From Ancylomarina sp. DW003 (GTDB taxonomy: Bacteria > Bacteroidota > Bacteroidia > Bacteroidales > Marinifilaceae), in assembly GCF_029029505.1 (NCBI RefSeq), contig NZ_JAKJSD010000010.1:62001-126000 (forward strand): 64,000 nucleotides of DNA, read 5' to 3'. Position numbers and translations under genes: made by a program. The notes beneath the pieces were generated by a model. The model had not been told where the DNA came from. It ran no database searches and saw nothing but the letters and a program-made list of their open reading frames with translations. This document shows positions 44,265 to 53,486 of the stretch, in pieces. Positions within the stretch are counted from its first letter, which is position 1. Each line of letters begins with the position of its first letter.

Positions 44265-45980
44265 TTAATCCTTAATCTCATGAATCGATTGAGAGATATT
44301 AATACAGTAATCACCAATTTTCTCACACTCAGAGAAAATATCATTATAAATGATACCTGCTTTATATTCGTATTTCTTTTCTTTTACATCACTAAGATGC
44401 TGTTGTTTAAGAATTGTACGAAACTCATCTATTTCCTTTTCAGCTTCGTAAGCTTTCTTAGTTAATACGTCTTCGAAATTTGTTTCAGTATTATTAAACA
44501 TCACTATCAAGGCCTCATCAACCAATTCAAACATCTTATTCAAATTATCGCGAACCTCCTGAGGAAACCAAGCTTTTTGCTCTCTTTTGCGATGTAATGC
44601 TTTAGCAATATTCAGCATCGAATCGCCCATACTTTCAATATCATCAACCATCTTGAAGAAAGCACGTACTCTTTTAGAGCTCACAGGACTCAAACGTGTT
44701 TCAGAAACCTTAGTCAGGTAATCTGCAATTTGAATCTCCATATCATCATTTTCATCTTCAAGCTTATCAATCTTATCGTAAAGTTTGGTGAAGTTTTTAT
44801 CATTCGTTTCATTAAATGCATCTTTCACATAACAGAACATTTTCTTTGTGTGCTTCGCGTAAAGACTAATCTCCATTTTAGCTTGAAATAAAGAAGCTTC
44901 AGGAGTTGACAACATACCTGTTTTGATATGTTGCAATTTAAATTCTTCCTCTTCACTCTCGTCAGATGGAACCAATTTAGTAACAATCTTCACAATAAAT
45001 CGAGCAAACCAAATCATGATTACAACATTCAACACATTGAAAATTGTATGAAATAGTGACAATGATACAGGCACAGCTGCAATTGTTTCTTTCGCTAAAG
45101 CAGGATCTGTTTCTAGCGGGTTACCTCCACCGAGCCAGATATTAAGAGCCGCGATACCTTCAAGGAAATAAGGTAGAACCATCAACATCCAAAGAACACC
45201 TACGGTATTAAATATCAAGTGAGCACGAGCAGCTCTTTTGGCAGATGTATTAGCTACCATTGCAGCAAGGTTAGCTGTAATTGTTGTACCAATATTTTCA
45301 CCAAGTACCATGGCTGCTGCCATCTCAAAACTGATCCATCCACTGTTACACATAACCAAAGTAAGTGCCATTGTAGCCGATGAGGATTGAATTAAAACGG
45401 TAAGCACGGTACCAATACCTGCAAATAATAAGTACGACCCAAAACCTAAATCAGTATAAGCAGTCAGAAAATTTAATATTGCCGGGTTATTTTTGATGTC
45501 CGGCATCGATTCCTTCAGAAACTGAAGACCTATGAATAATAAGGCAAAACCGATTACCAACTCTCCCCAGTTCTTTCTCGAACGATTTCCAGAGAATAAT
45601 AAAGGTAAACTCAAACCTATTAATGGTAAAGAGATGGCGCTCATACTAACTTTAAATCCTAATAAGGAAATTAGCCAAGCTGTAATAGTGGTACCAATAT
45701 TCGCACCCATAATTACACCAACCGACTCTACTAAGGATAGTAAGCCTGCATTTACAAAACTAACTACCATTACTGTAGTTGCCGATGATGACTGAATTAA
45801 TGCTGTAATTAACACACCAGTCATAACACCCTTCACACGATTTGATGTCATTGCCGACAGAATCGATCTCATTTTCTCTCCGGCTACCTTTTGTAAAGCC
45901 TCACTCATTAATTTCATCCCATAAAGAAATAACCCTAAGGATCCGATGAGTGTCAGGAAATCACCTAAACCGTAATTCAT
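44265..45980 (-). CDS. Na+/phosphate cotransporter family protein with PhoU-like domain
   Basis: A 571-aa protein. Two inverted Na_Pi_cotrans repeats show the diagnostic QSSSAT motifs (63-68 and 198-203) with eight to nine membrane helices; residues about 350-565 are a cytoplasmic PhoU-like helical domain, with ESMGDSMLNIAKALHRKR. It moves sodium and phosphate, in or out, across the inner membrane. Single gene with terminator and -7 box; no Pst or Pho regulon genes nearby. Confidence 0.95.
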   Translation of the reverse strand: MNYGLGDFLTLIGSLGLFLYGMKLMSEALQKVAGEKMRSILSAMTSNRVKGVMTGVLITALIQSSSATTVMVVSFVNAGLLSLVESVGVIMGANIGTTITAWLISLLGFKVSMSAISLPLIGLSLPLLFSGNRSRKNWGELVIGFALLFIGLQFLKESMPDIKNNPAILNFLTAYTDLGFGSYLLFAGIGTVLTVLIQSSSATMALTLVMCNSGWISFEMAAAMVLGENIGTTITANLAAMVANTSAKRAARAHLIFNTVGVLWMLMVLPYFLEGIAALNIWLGGGNPLETDPALAKETIAAVPVSLSLFHTIFNVLNVVIMIWFARFIVKIVTKLVPSDESEEEEFKLQHIKTGMLSTPEASLFQAKMEISLYAKHTKKMFCYVKDAFNETNDKNFTKLYDKIDKLEDENDDMEIQIADYLTKVSETRLSPVSSKRVRAFFKMVDDIESMGDSMLNIAKALHRKREQKAWFPQEVRDNLNKMFELVDEALIVMFNNTETNFEDVLTKKAYEAEKEIDEFRTILKQQHLSDVKEKKYEYKAGIIYNDIFSECEKIGDYCINISQSIHEIKD

Positions 45981-46034
45981 AATTAGTCTAAATTTATTTG
46001 TTTTTCAATTGATTAGTTCGCTTTTTCAGGCAGG

Positions 46035-46042
46035 CAAAAATA
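46035..46042 (-). promoter_or_regulatory. putative -7 promoter box for the Na/Pi gene
   Basis: Minus-strand TATTTTTG matches TAnnTTTG, 54 nt before the ATG. No -33 element in place. Confidence 0.45.
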
Positions 46043-46294
46043 TAGGATATTTGGAAATCTCCTAATGTTTCAAAACAAAAAAATCAAATATTAACGTTAA
46101 CTTAACTTTGGCTTTAAACTCAACTAATTTTAAATTCTAATCTTTTAAGATTTTCTATATTAATATTTCAACATAAATCGATTATTTCCAATTACTTTCT
46201 ATTAAATCAAAGGCAAATCGATTACCCAAAATAACATTGAATCCTCTATTAGTTTTTTTTAATATTCTTCTTCAACCGATATGCTCCATTCGCT

Positions 46295-46325
46295 TTTGAA
46301 ATGAAAATATTAAGTCGTATTTTCG
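46295..46325 (+). promoter_or_regulatory. promoter of the MMPL exporter gene
   Basis: TTTG (46295-46298), exactly 19 bp, TATTTTCG (46318-46325), one mismatch to TAnnTTTG. The leader would be about 90 nt. Confidence 0.6.
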
Positions 46326-46421
46326 CCTTTCGGGTGTTTATATTTTTATGTAGACTATATAAAACTATAAATCAATCATATAAAACATCTGAAAAAGTAA
46401 GATTCAAAGATAGATTTTGGT

Positions 46422-48848
46422 ATGTGGAATAGAATTGCGGGAGTTATTCTCAGGAATAGAATATTATTATTAGTACTAGTTGGATTGATGACCATTTTTA
46501 TGGGCTATAAGGCTCAGTTTGTAGAAATGTCATACCATAATGCCGCTTTACTTCCATCTGACGACATTGCATCTATTGATTATGAAGAATTCCATAACAC
46601 TTTCGGGCAGGAAGGTAATGTTATGTTCTTTGGTGTACAGGACAGTAATTTTTATGAGCTTGATAAATTTAACGATTGGATTGCACTAGGGAATGATCTA
46701 AAAAAACTAGATGGTATTGATGCTGTAGTTTCTATTGCACACACATACAATATCACCAAAAATAAAAAGAAGAAAAGATTCGAGTTTGAATCAATATTCC
46801 CGGAGAAACTAAATTCTCAGAAGGAACTTGACAGTATTGCTGCAATTGCAGAATCACTTCCATTTTACAAAGGCAGCCTTGTAAACCATGATACGGATAC
46901 TTATTTAATGGCTATTACTGTAAATGGTAAGGTGATTAATTCAAAGGCCAGGGAGCCTATGATTAAAAAAGTCCATGAGAGATCAGAAGAATTTGTTGCA
47001 AAGCATAAACTTAAAATGCACTATTCTGGCTTGCCTTACATTCGGGTTGTAGTTGCACAAATGATTAAGAAAGAGATGAATATGTTTATTCTTTTATCTC
47101 TTTTAGTTACAGCCATCATTCTTTTCATGTTCTTCCGCTCGTTTAAAGTGGTATTCTTCTGCATGTTGGTTGTTGGTTTAAGTGTTATATGGGCAGTAGG
47201 TTCCATGGTTCTTTTTGAATACAAAATTACTTTGTTGACGGCAATGCTTCCACCTCTTTTGGTCGTGATTGGTATTCCCAACTCGGTATTTCTTATCAAC
47301 AAATACCATGGCGAGTACATTCTTCATCGGAATAAGATTAAAGCTCTACAGCGTGTCGTTTCAAAAATTGGGAATGCAACATTTCTAACAAACTTAACTA
47401 CAGCCTCAGGTTTTGCAACCTTTATTATCACATCAAGTCAAATTCTAAAAGAATTTGGAGTTGTTGCAGCTTTAAATATTATGGTGGTTTTCTTTTTATC
47501 TCTGATATTGATTCCTATCATTTTCAGTTTTATTAATCCTCCTGACAATAAAGCAACTCAGCATCTCGAAAATAAATTCGTTAATACTTTTGTAAAAGCA
47601 CTCGAAAAGATTGTTTTAAATAATCGTAAAGCTGTATATATTATTACCATTACTCTTATGGCACTTGGTGCAATCGGTATTAGTAAAATAAAGAGTACCG
47701 GATATATGGTTGACGACTTACCACACCATAATGTCATCTATCAAGATTTAAAATTCTTTGAGAGAAATCTGGATGGAATTATGCCTCTTGAGGTTGTCGT
47801 TGAAACCAAGAAAAAAGGAGGAGCTCTTAAATTATCTACTTTAAGACGTATTGAGAAGCTAAACGATTCTCTAATGCAATACCCAGATATTTCAGCTTCT
47901 TTATCATTGGTTGAGGGTGCAAAGTTTGCTCATCAGGCCTATTATAATGGAAAAGAGAAGTATTATAAAATGCCTAGTAGCAATGTAAAAAACCTGCTCC
48001 TGTCCTATCTTTCAAAAGCTGAAGTTAAAGGAGAAGTCAGCCTTTTTGATTCTTTTATGGATCAGTCTCAGACAAAAACGAGGATGAGTTTTAGGATAAA
48101 GGACATAGGCACAACCAAAATGGAAGAAATGGAACAAATTGTTCTGGCTCATGTTAGTGAGATATTCCCTGAGGACAAATATAAAGTTACTGTAACGGGG
48201 TCAAGCATCGTTTTCTTTAAGGGAACTCAATATCTAATCAAAAACCTGTTTTTAAGTTTAGCTCTGGCTATTTTTCTTATAGCCACTTTTATGGCTTGGA
48301 TGTTCTCATCAAAAAGAATGGTTGTTGTAGCTCTTATACCCAACTTAGTACCTTTGATAATAACTGCTGCTTTAATGGGTTACTTCGGTATTCCTATAAA
48401 AGCATCAACCATATTGGTTTTTAGTATTGCCTTTGGTATTTCAGTAGATGATACAATTCATTATCTAGCCAAATACCGTCAGGAATTAAAACTGACGAAC
48501 TGGAGTATTCGCTCTTCTGTTATTTTAGCTCTTCGCGAAACCGGGCAAAGCATGATGTATACATCTATCATTCTATTCTTCGGGTTTGGAATATTTGCTT
48601 TATCTGATTTTGGTGGTACTGTATCCTTAGGTGTTTTGGTTTCAGTCACACTTTTATCTGCAATGTTATCTAATCTGATATTATTGCCTTCGCTCTTGCT
48701 AACTCTGGAACGATTAATTACCAATACATCGTTTAAAGAACCTCTGCTTCAAATTTATAACGAGGAGGAAGATATTGACTTGGATGCCTTAAAAATTGCA
48801 AGTTCAGAAATAAAAAAGGAGAAAGAAGAAGATATAGTCGTCAAATAG
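46422..48848 (+). CDS. MMPL/RND superfamily exporter (HAE3-like)
   Basis: An 808-aa protein with two six-helix halves: helices near 12-30, then five at about 215-370, helix at 400-425, and five at about 610-770. Two large periplasmic loops lie between. Motifs such as LPPLLVVIGIPNSVFLINKYH and FSIAFGISVDDTIHYLAKYRQ (the latter with the conserved acidic pair DD used for proton coupling) mark the family. Probably exports a hydrophobic compound or lipid. The C-terminus is charged (KKEKEEDIVVK). Single gene with terminator. Confidence 0.92.
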   Translation: MWNRIAGVILRNRILLLVLVGLMTIFMGYKAQFVEMSYHNAALLPSDDIASIDYEEFHNTFGQEGNVMFFGVQDSNFYELDKFNDWIALGNDLKKLDGIDAVVSIAHTYNITKNKKKKRFEFESIFPEKLNSQKELDSIAAIAESLPFYKGSLVNHDTDTYLMAITVNGKVINSKAREPMIKKVHERSEEFVAKHKLKMHYSGLPYIRVVVAQMIKKEMNMFILLSLLVTAIILFMFFRSFKVVFFCMLVVGLSVIWAVGSMVLFEYKITLLTAMLPPLLVVIGIPNSVFLINKYHGEYILHRNKIKALQRVVSKIGNATFLTNLTTASGFATFIITSSQILKEFGVVAALNIMVVFFLSLILIPIIFSFINPPDNKATQHLENKFVNTFVKALEKIVLNNRKAVYIITITLMALGAIGISKIKSTGYMVDDLPHHNVIYQDLKFFERNLDGIMPLEVVVETKKKGGALKLSTLRRIEKLNDSLMQYPDISASLSLVEGAKFAHQAYYNGKEKYYKMPSSNVKNLLLSYLSKAEVKGEVSLFDSFMDQSQTKTRMSFRIKDIGTTKMEEMEQIVLAHVSEIFPEDKYKVTVTGSSIVFFKGTQYLIKNLFLSLALAIFLIATFMAWMFSSKRMVVVALIPNLVPLIITAALMGYFGIPIKASTILVFSIAFGISVDDTIHYLAKYRQELKLTNWSIRSSVILALRETGQSMMYTSIILFFGFGIFALSDFGGTVSLGVLVSVTLLSAMLSNLILLPSLLLTLERLITNTSFKEPLLQIYNEEEDIDLDALKIASSEIKKEKEEDIVVK

Positions 48849-48865
48849 TATTTGAAATAAAATAT

Positions 48866-48900
48866 GAGAAACCCGGTAGTTTAAACTACCGGGTTTCTTA
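48866..48900 (+). terminator. terminator of the MMPL exporter gene
   Basis: AGAAACCCGGTAGTTT/AAACTACCGGGTTTCT is a long perfect palindrome. Confidence 0.92.
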
Positions 48901-49028
48901 GTATATTGGGTTTGGAAATCGTAATAGATCAAGCACATGACAAAAATCATACTCCTTATTTAAAATCTTTCTTAATTTAAACAGATCAAATAAAAATAAC
49001 ATCTCGAAACCATAAAACTCAAAATATC

Positions 49029-50561
49029 ATGTCAGATTTTGGAATTAAAGAAAGTTTAAAGCGTCTAGGAATCTCAGAGATCAACTCTGGTGTAACAACA
49101 GGAACTCAGTGGTTCGACTGCAAAGGAAACACTACAAGTTCGTACTCGCCAATTGATAACTCTGAAATTGCCAAGGTAGTGAATGCGGACATCAACGATT
49201 ACGAAAAAGTATTGGATACAGCTCAAGATGCCTTTAAAGTTTGGCGTAAAATTCCAGCTCCTGCTCGTGGTGAAGTTGTTAGACAGATTGGGAATGCTCT
49301 TCGTGAGAATAAGGAAGATCTTGGAAAATTAGTCAGCTTCGAAATGGGTAAAATCTACCAAGAAGGTTTGGGTGAGGTTCAAGAGATGATTGATATTTGT
49401 GATTTTGCTGTCGGTCTTTCACGTCAACTATATGGTTTCACCATGCACTCAGAACGTCCCGATCATAAAATGATGGATCAATATCATCCTCTTGGCGTAG
49501 TAGGTGTTATTTCTGCCTTTAATTTCCCTGTTGCTGTTTGGGCATGGAATGCTATGATTGCAGCCGTTTGTGGCGATGTGATTATCTGGAAACCGAGTTC
49601 TAAAGTGCCTCTTTGTGCACTGGCTTGTCAGAATATTATTCAAAAAGTGTTAAAAGATAATGATGTTCCTGAGGGTGTTTTCAACCTCGTGGTTGCTAAA
49701 TCATCGGTTATGGGTGATAATTTTATCGAAGATAAACGTGTTCCACTTATTTCTGTGACAGGATCAACTGCAATAGGAAAACGAGTTGCCGAAAAAGTTG
49801 GTGCTCGTTTGGGAAAAACTATTGCTGAATTAGGTGGTAACAACGCTATTATTGTTGCACCAACTGCCGATTTAGATATCGCTATACCTGGAATTGTATT
49901 CGGTTCAGTAGGAACTGCTGGTCAACGTTGTACTTCAACACGTCGATTGATTATTCATGAAGATATTTACGATGATGTGAAAAATCGCCTTTTGAGCGCT
50001 TATGCTCAGGTAGAAAAGAAAATTGGAAACCCACTTGATCCAAACACCTTAGTTGGACCTGTTATCGACGAAGATGCAGTTGATGTTTATAAGAATGCTA
50101 TTGCTGAAGTGAAAAAAGCGGGCGGTAAAATTGTTTTTGGAGATAAGGTGATTGATGGCAATTACGTTTTACCAAGTTTTTGTGAGGTCGAAAATCATTG
50201 GCAAATTGTTCAGGATGAATCTTTTGTTCCTGTCTTGTACATCATGAAATACAAAACGCTTGATGAAGCTATAGAATTACACAACAATGTCCCTCAAGGT
50301 CTATCATCCTCTATCTTTACGATGAATATGAGGGAAGCTCAAACTTTTCTTTCAACAGTAGGTAGCGATTGTGGAATTGCCAATGTCAATATTGGTACAT
50401 CAGGAGCTGAAATTGGTGGTGCCTTTGGTGGTGAGAAAGAAACAGGCGGCGGACGCGAATCAGGTTCTGACTCATGGAAAACCTATATGCGCCGTCAGAC
50501 CAATACAATTAATTATGGAACTGATTTACCTTTGGCTCAAGGCATAAAATTTGATCTTTAG
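49029..50561 (+). CDS. aldehyde dehydrogenase, ALDH7-like (alpha-aminoadipic semialdehyde dehydrogenase type)
   Basis: A 510-aa NAD-dependent dehydrogenase. Residues 164-175 read FNFPVAVWAWNA, general base Glu267 in ELGGN (267-271) and the nucleophile Cys301 in GQRCTSTRR are all in place. The FNFPVAVWAWN and TAGQRCTSTRRL combination is typical of ALDH7 (antiquitin) enzymes, which oxidise aminoadipate semialdehyde in lysine breakdown. Neighbours give no lysine pathway context, so the substrate is inferred. ATG start; shared hairpin with the next gene. Confidence 0.94.
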   Translation: MSDFGIKESLKRLGISEINSGVTTGTQWFDCKGNTTSSYSPIDNSEIAKVVNADINDYEKVLDTAQDAFKVWRKIPAPARGEVVRQIGNALRENKEDLGKLVSFEMGKIYQEGLGEVQEMIDICDFAVGLSRQLYGFTMHSERPDHKMMDQYHPLGVVGVISAFNFPVAVWAWNAMIAAVCGDVIIWKPSSKVPLCALACQNIIQKVLKDNDVPEGVFNLVVAKSSVMGDNFIEDKRVPLISVTGSTAIGKRVAEKVGARLGKTIAELGGNNAIIVAPTADLDIAIPGIVFGSVGTAGQRCTSTRRLIIHEDIYDDVKNRLLSAYAQVEKKIGNPLDPNTLVGPVIDEDAVDVYKNAIAEVKKAGGKIVFGDKVIDGNYVLPSFCEVENHWQIVQDESFVPVLYIMKYKTLDEAIELHNNVPQGLSSSIFTMNMREAQTFLSTVGSDCGIANVNIGTSGAEIGGAFGGEKETGGGRESGSDSWKTYMRRQTNTINYGTDLPLAQGIKFDL

Positions 50562-50578
50562 AGTAAATTCAAATCTAT

Positions 50579-50617
50579 GAAAAACGCTCTCAATTTTATT
50601 AATTGAGAGCGTTTTCA
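50579..50617. terminator. bidirectional terminator between ALDH and acid phosphatase genes
   Basis: GAAAACGCTCTCAATT/AATTGAGAGCGTTTTC, a long perfect stem with a 4-nt loop and flanking A/T runs serving both convergent genes. Confidence 0.92.
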
Positions 50618-50634
50618 TATACAATAGAAATCAA

Positions 50635-51453
50635 TTAGTTAGCTAATTCTTTATAGCCAAAAAGAGTTTCTTTTCTCATTTCATTTTTTTGCTCTGGCGT
50701 TAAGTTTCTTTTTCCCTTAAACGCCACTCGCTCCCATGAACCATACATTGGATTTGGCAATACAATAAAACGTTTACCAAAATCTGTTTTGTGATTATCA
50801 ACAGTCTCAAATCCAAATTGCTTACTTCTGTCTTCAAACAATTCGTCGAAATCGCCAATATTGTCACCAGCCAAAATAAGAATCTCATGTGTTTCTGACA
50901 CCTTGTTTCTACGAACAGTTTTAACACTGGTATCTGTTTTCAACAGAATATGTGCTTCATCAGCAAAAGGAAATCCTAAAGCTTTTAAATTTTCTAATGT
51001 CACAGCAGTTTCACTTACCGATCGATTAGAGATATAAAAAGTTTCCACACCTTTTGACTCAGCAAATTTTAAGAACTCCAATGATCCCGGAGTTGCTTTA
51101 GCAGCAGCTTTTCCAGTCCACTCGTGCCACAGTTCTTTTGAATATGGTTTTCCTGTTCGAACAGAATAGGCTTCAAATGGACTGTTATCCAAAACTGTTT
51201 CATCAATATCTACAACAACAGCTTTAGGTTTATCGCTATCCGCTTCAGAAAGATTAGCAACTAAAGATAACTTTGCAAAGTTAAAAGCTTGATAGTACAA
51301 AGCGCGACACTCCGATGCTCTTTGATACCATAAAGTTGACATCGTTAAATAATCGTTTTGCTTCGTTTTATCAACTTGTACCGGTTGAGAAGAATTATTG
51401 CAAGAAATTAAAGCCAATGCTAAAACAAGCATGACATAAATGTGCTTTTTCAT
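50635..51453 (-). CDS. 5'-nucleotidase, lipoprotein e(P4) family
   Basis: A 272-aa lipoprotein: lipobox LALISC with Cys18, then an HAD phosphatase core with DIDET (D82 and D84) in VVDIDETVLDNSPF, and DNIGDFDELF as later acidic motif. e(P4) enzymes are class C acid phosphatases anchored in the outer membrane that dephosphorylate nucleotides such as NMN. ATG start. A -35/-7 pair is not clear. Convergent with ALDH. Confidence 0.93.
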   Translation of the reverse strand: MKKHIYVMLVLALALISCNNSSQPVQVDKTKQNDYLTMSTLWYQRASECRALYYQAFNFAKLSLVANLSEADSDKPKAVVVDIDETVLDNSPFEAYSVRTGKPYSKELWHEWTGKAAAKATPGSLEFLKFAESKGVETFYISNRSVSETAVTLENLKALGFPFADEAHILLKTDTSVKTVRRNKVSETHEILILAGDNIGDFDELFEDRSKQFGFETVDNHKTDFGKRFIVLPNPMYGSWERVAFKGKRNLTPEQKNEMRKETLFGYKELAN

Positions 51454-51714
51454 ATGTTTCTATTTTGAATTTAGTACCTGATTGGAATTGCCCAAAGAAT
51501 AAACTCCAGTGAATTGAAGTGGTTCAATCATGGCTATTTGTCAAATCAATTAAATTTTTATGTTTAAATTGGGATGAATTTATAAAATGGACTACTTGCG
51601 AAGATAAAAAACTAAAAACAGATCAAAACTGAAGTTTAATAAATTATTTCAAAATTTATTTTAAAACACCTGTAACTTTTAAATTGAGATTTCCGTCATA
51701 GAGACAGAATACCT

Positions 51715-52200
51715 ATGAAACTAGAAGAGTATAATATAAGCGTCGATCAACACTCTGATGGAGTATTTCGTTTTATCCTTAAAAACATTAAAGATGAGGA
51801 TAAGGCGCGTGACATTGTACAAGATAGTTTCGAAAAACTTTGGCGTAATGTTGAAAACATCAATTTTCTAAAAGTAAAATCGTATTTGTATACAACGGCA
51901 TACAGAACGATGATAGATTTGATTAGAAGAGAGAAGAGGAAAGAAGATTTTGATCAGGTTGATGTTAGTGCCTATTCACATTCGCAACATTATACTGATT
52001 TGAAAGAGATATTGGATCAAGCTCTCGAGAGATTATCAGATATTCAGAGATCGGTTGTTCTACTTCGTGATTACGAAGGTTACAATTATCAGGAAATAGC
52101 AGAAATTACAGATTTAAGTGAATCACAGGTTAAAGTTTACATTTATAGAGCAAGAAAAAAGATGAAAGAGTTCATAGGACGTATGGAAAGTATCATCTAA
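51715..52200 (+). CDS. ECF-type RNA polymerase sigma factor
   Basis: A 161-aa sigma-70 family protein with only regions 2 and 4. Region 2 includes DEDKARDIVQDSFEKLWRN, region 4 LSDIQRSVVLLRDYEGYNYQ followed by SESQVKVYIYRARKKMKEF as the helix-turn-helix. A TAACTTTT element at 51673-51680 lies 35 nt before the ATG. It starts an operon with an anti-sigma-like membrane protein (17 bp gap) and a beta-barrel gene, so it probably directs envelope-stress transcription. Confidence 0.95.
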   Translation: MKLEEYNISVDQHSDGVFRFILKNIKDEDKARDIVQDSFEKLWRNVENINFLKVKSYLYTTAYRTMIDLIRREKRKEDFDQVDVSAYSHSQHYTDLKEILDQALERLSDIQRSVVLLRDYEGYNYQEIAEITDLSESQVKVYIYRARKKMKEFIGRMESII

Positions 52201-52217
52201 TTAATAAGCAATTATTC

Positions 52218-53297
52218 ATGACTATCATTACACGAAACAACTACGAAGAATTCTTCCTCGATTATATCGAAGAAGAAATCAGTGCTCAAAATAAAGAGCT
52301 ACTGGAGGCGTTTCTTGTTCAACATCCTGATTTAAAAAAGGAGTTGGACGAAATGATGGGTAAAGATTTTACATGTGAAGCAACTTCTGTTAAAACAGAA
52401 TCTGCATCACTTAAAAAAATTCCTTTTCAAGCTAATTTCGATGATTTTTGTATCGCTCATGTAGAAGGTGATTTGGATAAATACGAGAAAAAAGCTTTCG
52501 AGAATTTTATAGCTTCTCAACCTGAAAAAGAGAAGGATTTAAAGCTCTATCATAAAACGAAGTTAACTACTGACTCTTCACTTGTATTTACAGACAAGAA
52601 AGGATTAAAAAGACGAAACAAAGCCATTGTCTTCAGACAGTTTGTGTTTACGACTCTTGCTACGGCAGCTTCTATTGCCATACTATTTAGCGTTTGGACT
52701 ACAGAAATTGAGACAGGAAATTCTAATTTGAAACCAGAGTTGGTTTCTCACAATACAAATTCGCAGGTTCCGGATAGAGACACAACAAAAAAATCAGTTC
52801 CTGAAAAAGTAAAAACCGTAGATAAAAAAAGTAATAAGTCTAAAGAAGCAGATAAGCCTAAAAAAACAAAGATTAAAGGTAAAATTATTAACAAGCAAAT
52901 TATCAAAATAGATGCTCTTCCTCAAAGATCTGAAGTTCAGAAAAAGGAAGAAATCAACAAACTTGAAGTTACTCAACTATTGGCTGACAATAAGATTGTT
53001 CCTATTGAGAACTCTCACCAGGTTATTTCGGAATTAGCTAAAGTGAATGCTACAAAAACTAATGTTAAGCAAAATACCGGACTAGCTATGCTAGGTCTTT
53101 CCTGGAAAGCGAGTAAAGAAGAAAAAAGTGGGAAAGAAAAATCAACCTTGCTGAAAATTGCCAGCTACGGTGTAAACCAAATCGGAAAACTCGCTGGAAA
53201 AAAGATAAATCTTGAAAAGAAATACGACCCTAAAACAGATAAAACAAGAGTTGCATTCAACACTTTAGGCATTGGTTTTTCTACGCCTGTGAAGTAA
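52218..53297 (+). CDS. membrane protein with duplicated anti-sigma-like N-terminal domain
   Basis: A 359-aa protein. Residues 8-43 (FFLDYIEEEIS...LLEAFLVQHPDLKKEL) and 73-108 (FCIAHVEGDLD...AFENFIASQPEKEKDL) are two copies of the same helical motif. It follows the pattern of anti-sigma zinc-finger domains (Y-hydrophobic-x-G/E-E-L ... F-L-x-x-x-P) but lacks the His/Cys zinc ligands. One membrane helix at 141-160, then a long periplasmic part that is very Lys/Thr-rich (about 175-260). Located 17 bp after the ECF sigma gene, so I infer that it binds and holds that sigma factor at the membrane. Alternative: a structural periplasmic linker protein. Confidence 0.75.
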   Translation: MTIITRNNYEEFFLDYIEEEISAQNKELLEAFLVQHPDLKKELDEMMGKDFTCEATSVKTESASLKKIPFQANFDDFCIAHVEGDLDKYEKKAFENFIASQPEKEKDLKLYHKTKLTTDSSLVFTDKKGLKRRNKAIVFRQFVFTTLATAASIAILFSVWTTEIETGNSNLKPELVSHNTNSQVPDRDTTKKSVPEKVKTVDKKSNKSKEADKPKKTKIKGKIINKQIIKIDALPQRSEVQKKEEINKLEVTQLLADNKIVPIENSHQVISELAKVNATKTNVKQNTGLAMLGLSWKASKEEKSGKEKSTLLKIASYGVNQIGKLAGKKINLEKKYDPKTDKTRVAFNTLGIGFSTPVK

Positions 53298-53369
53298 TTT
53301 TGATATAACTTCAATTTCCTTGTAACAAATCTAATACTTCTTCGTCTTACTATTGAATTTAAAAGTTAC

Positions 53370-53399
53370 TTCAAATATATATTTGAATCTGATCAGATT
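53370..53399. repeat. two abutting palindromes upstream of the barrel gene
   Basis: TTCAAATATATATTTGAA (53370-53387) is a perfect 18-bp palindrome; AATCTGATCAGATT (53386-53399) is a perfect 14-bp palindrome sharing two bases with it. They lie in the 189-bp gap after the anti-sigma-like gene. Confidence 0.6.
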
Positions 53400-53413
53400 T
53401 TTAAACTTATAAA

Positions 53414-53449
53414 TTAGATAGGTTATTTTTTAAATACCATTCTATCTAA
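53414..53449. repeat. imperfect hairpin TTAGATAG...CTATCTAA before the barrel gene
   Basis: TTAGATAG (53414-53421) and CTATCTAA (53442-53449) pair around a loop that itself has GGT/ACC-type pairing. No T run, so it is unlikely to be a terminator; it could be an mRNA processing or attenuation hairpin. Confidence 0.5.
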
Positions 53450-53486
53450 CACTTAATAATTCGAAAACGACTGAAATTTTAACGAT

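Larger units (their letters stand above)
45981..46421. other. 441-bp divergent intergenic region
   Basis: Between the Na/Pi gene (minus) and the MMPL exporter gene (plus). It holds a -7 box for each side (46035-46042 minus, 46295-46325 plus) and two exact AAATCGATTA copies, 40 bp apart (46175 and 46215). No convincing gene. Confidence 0.6.
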
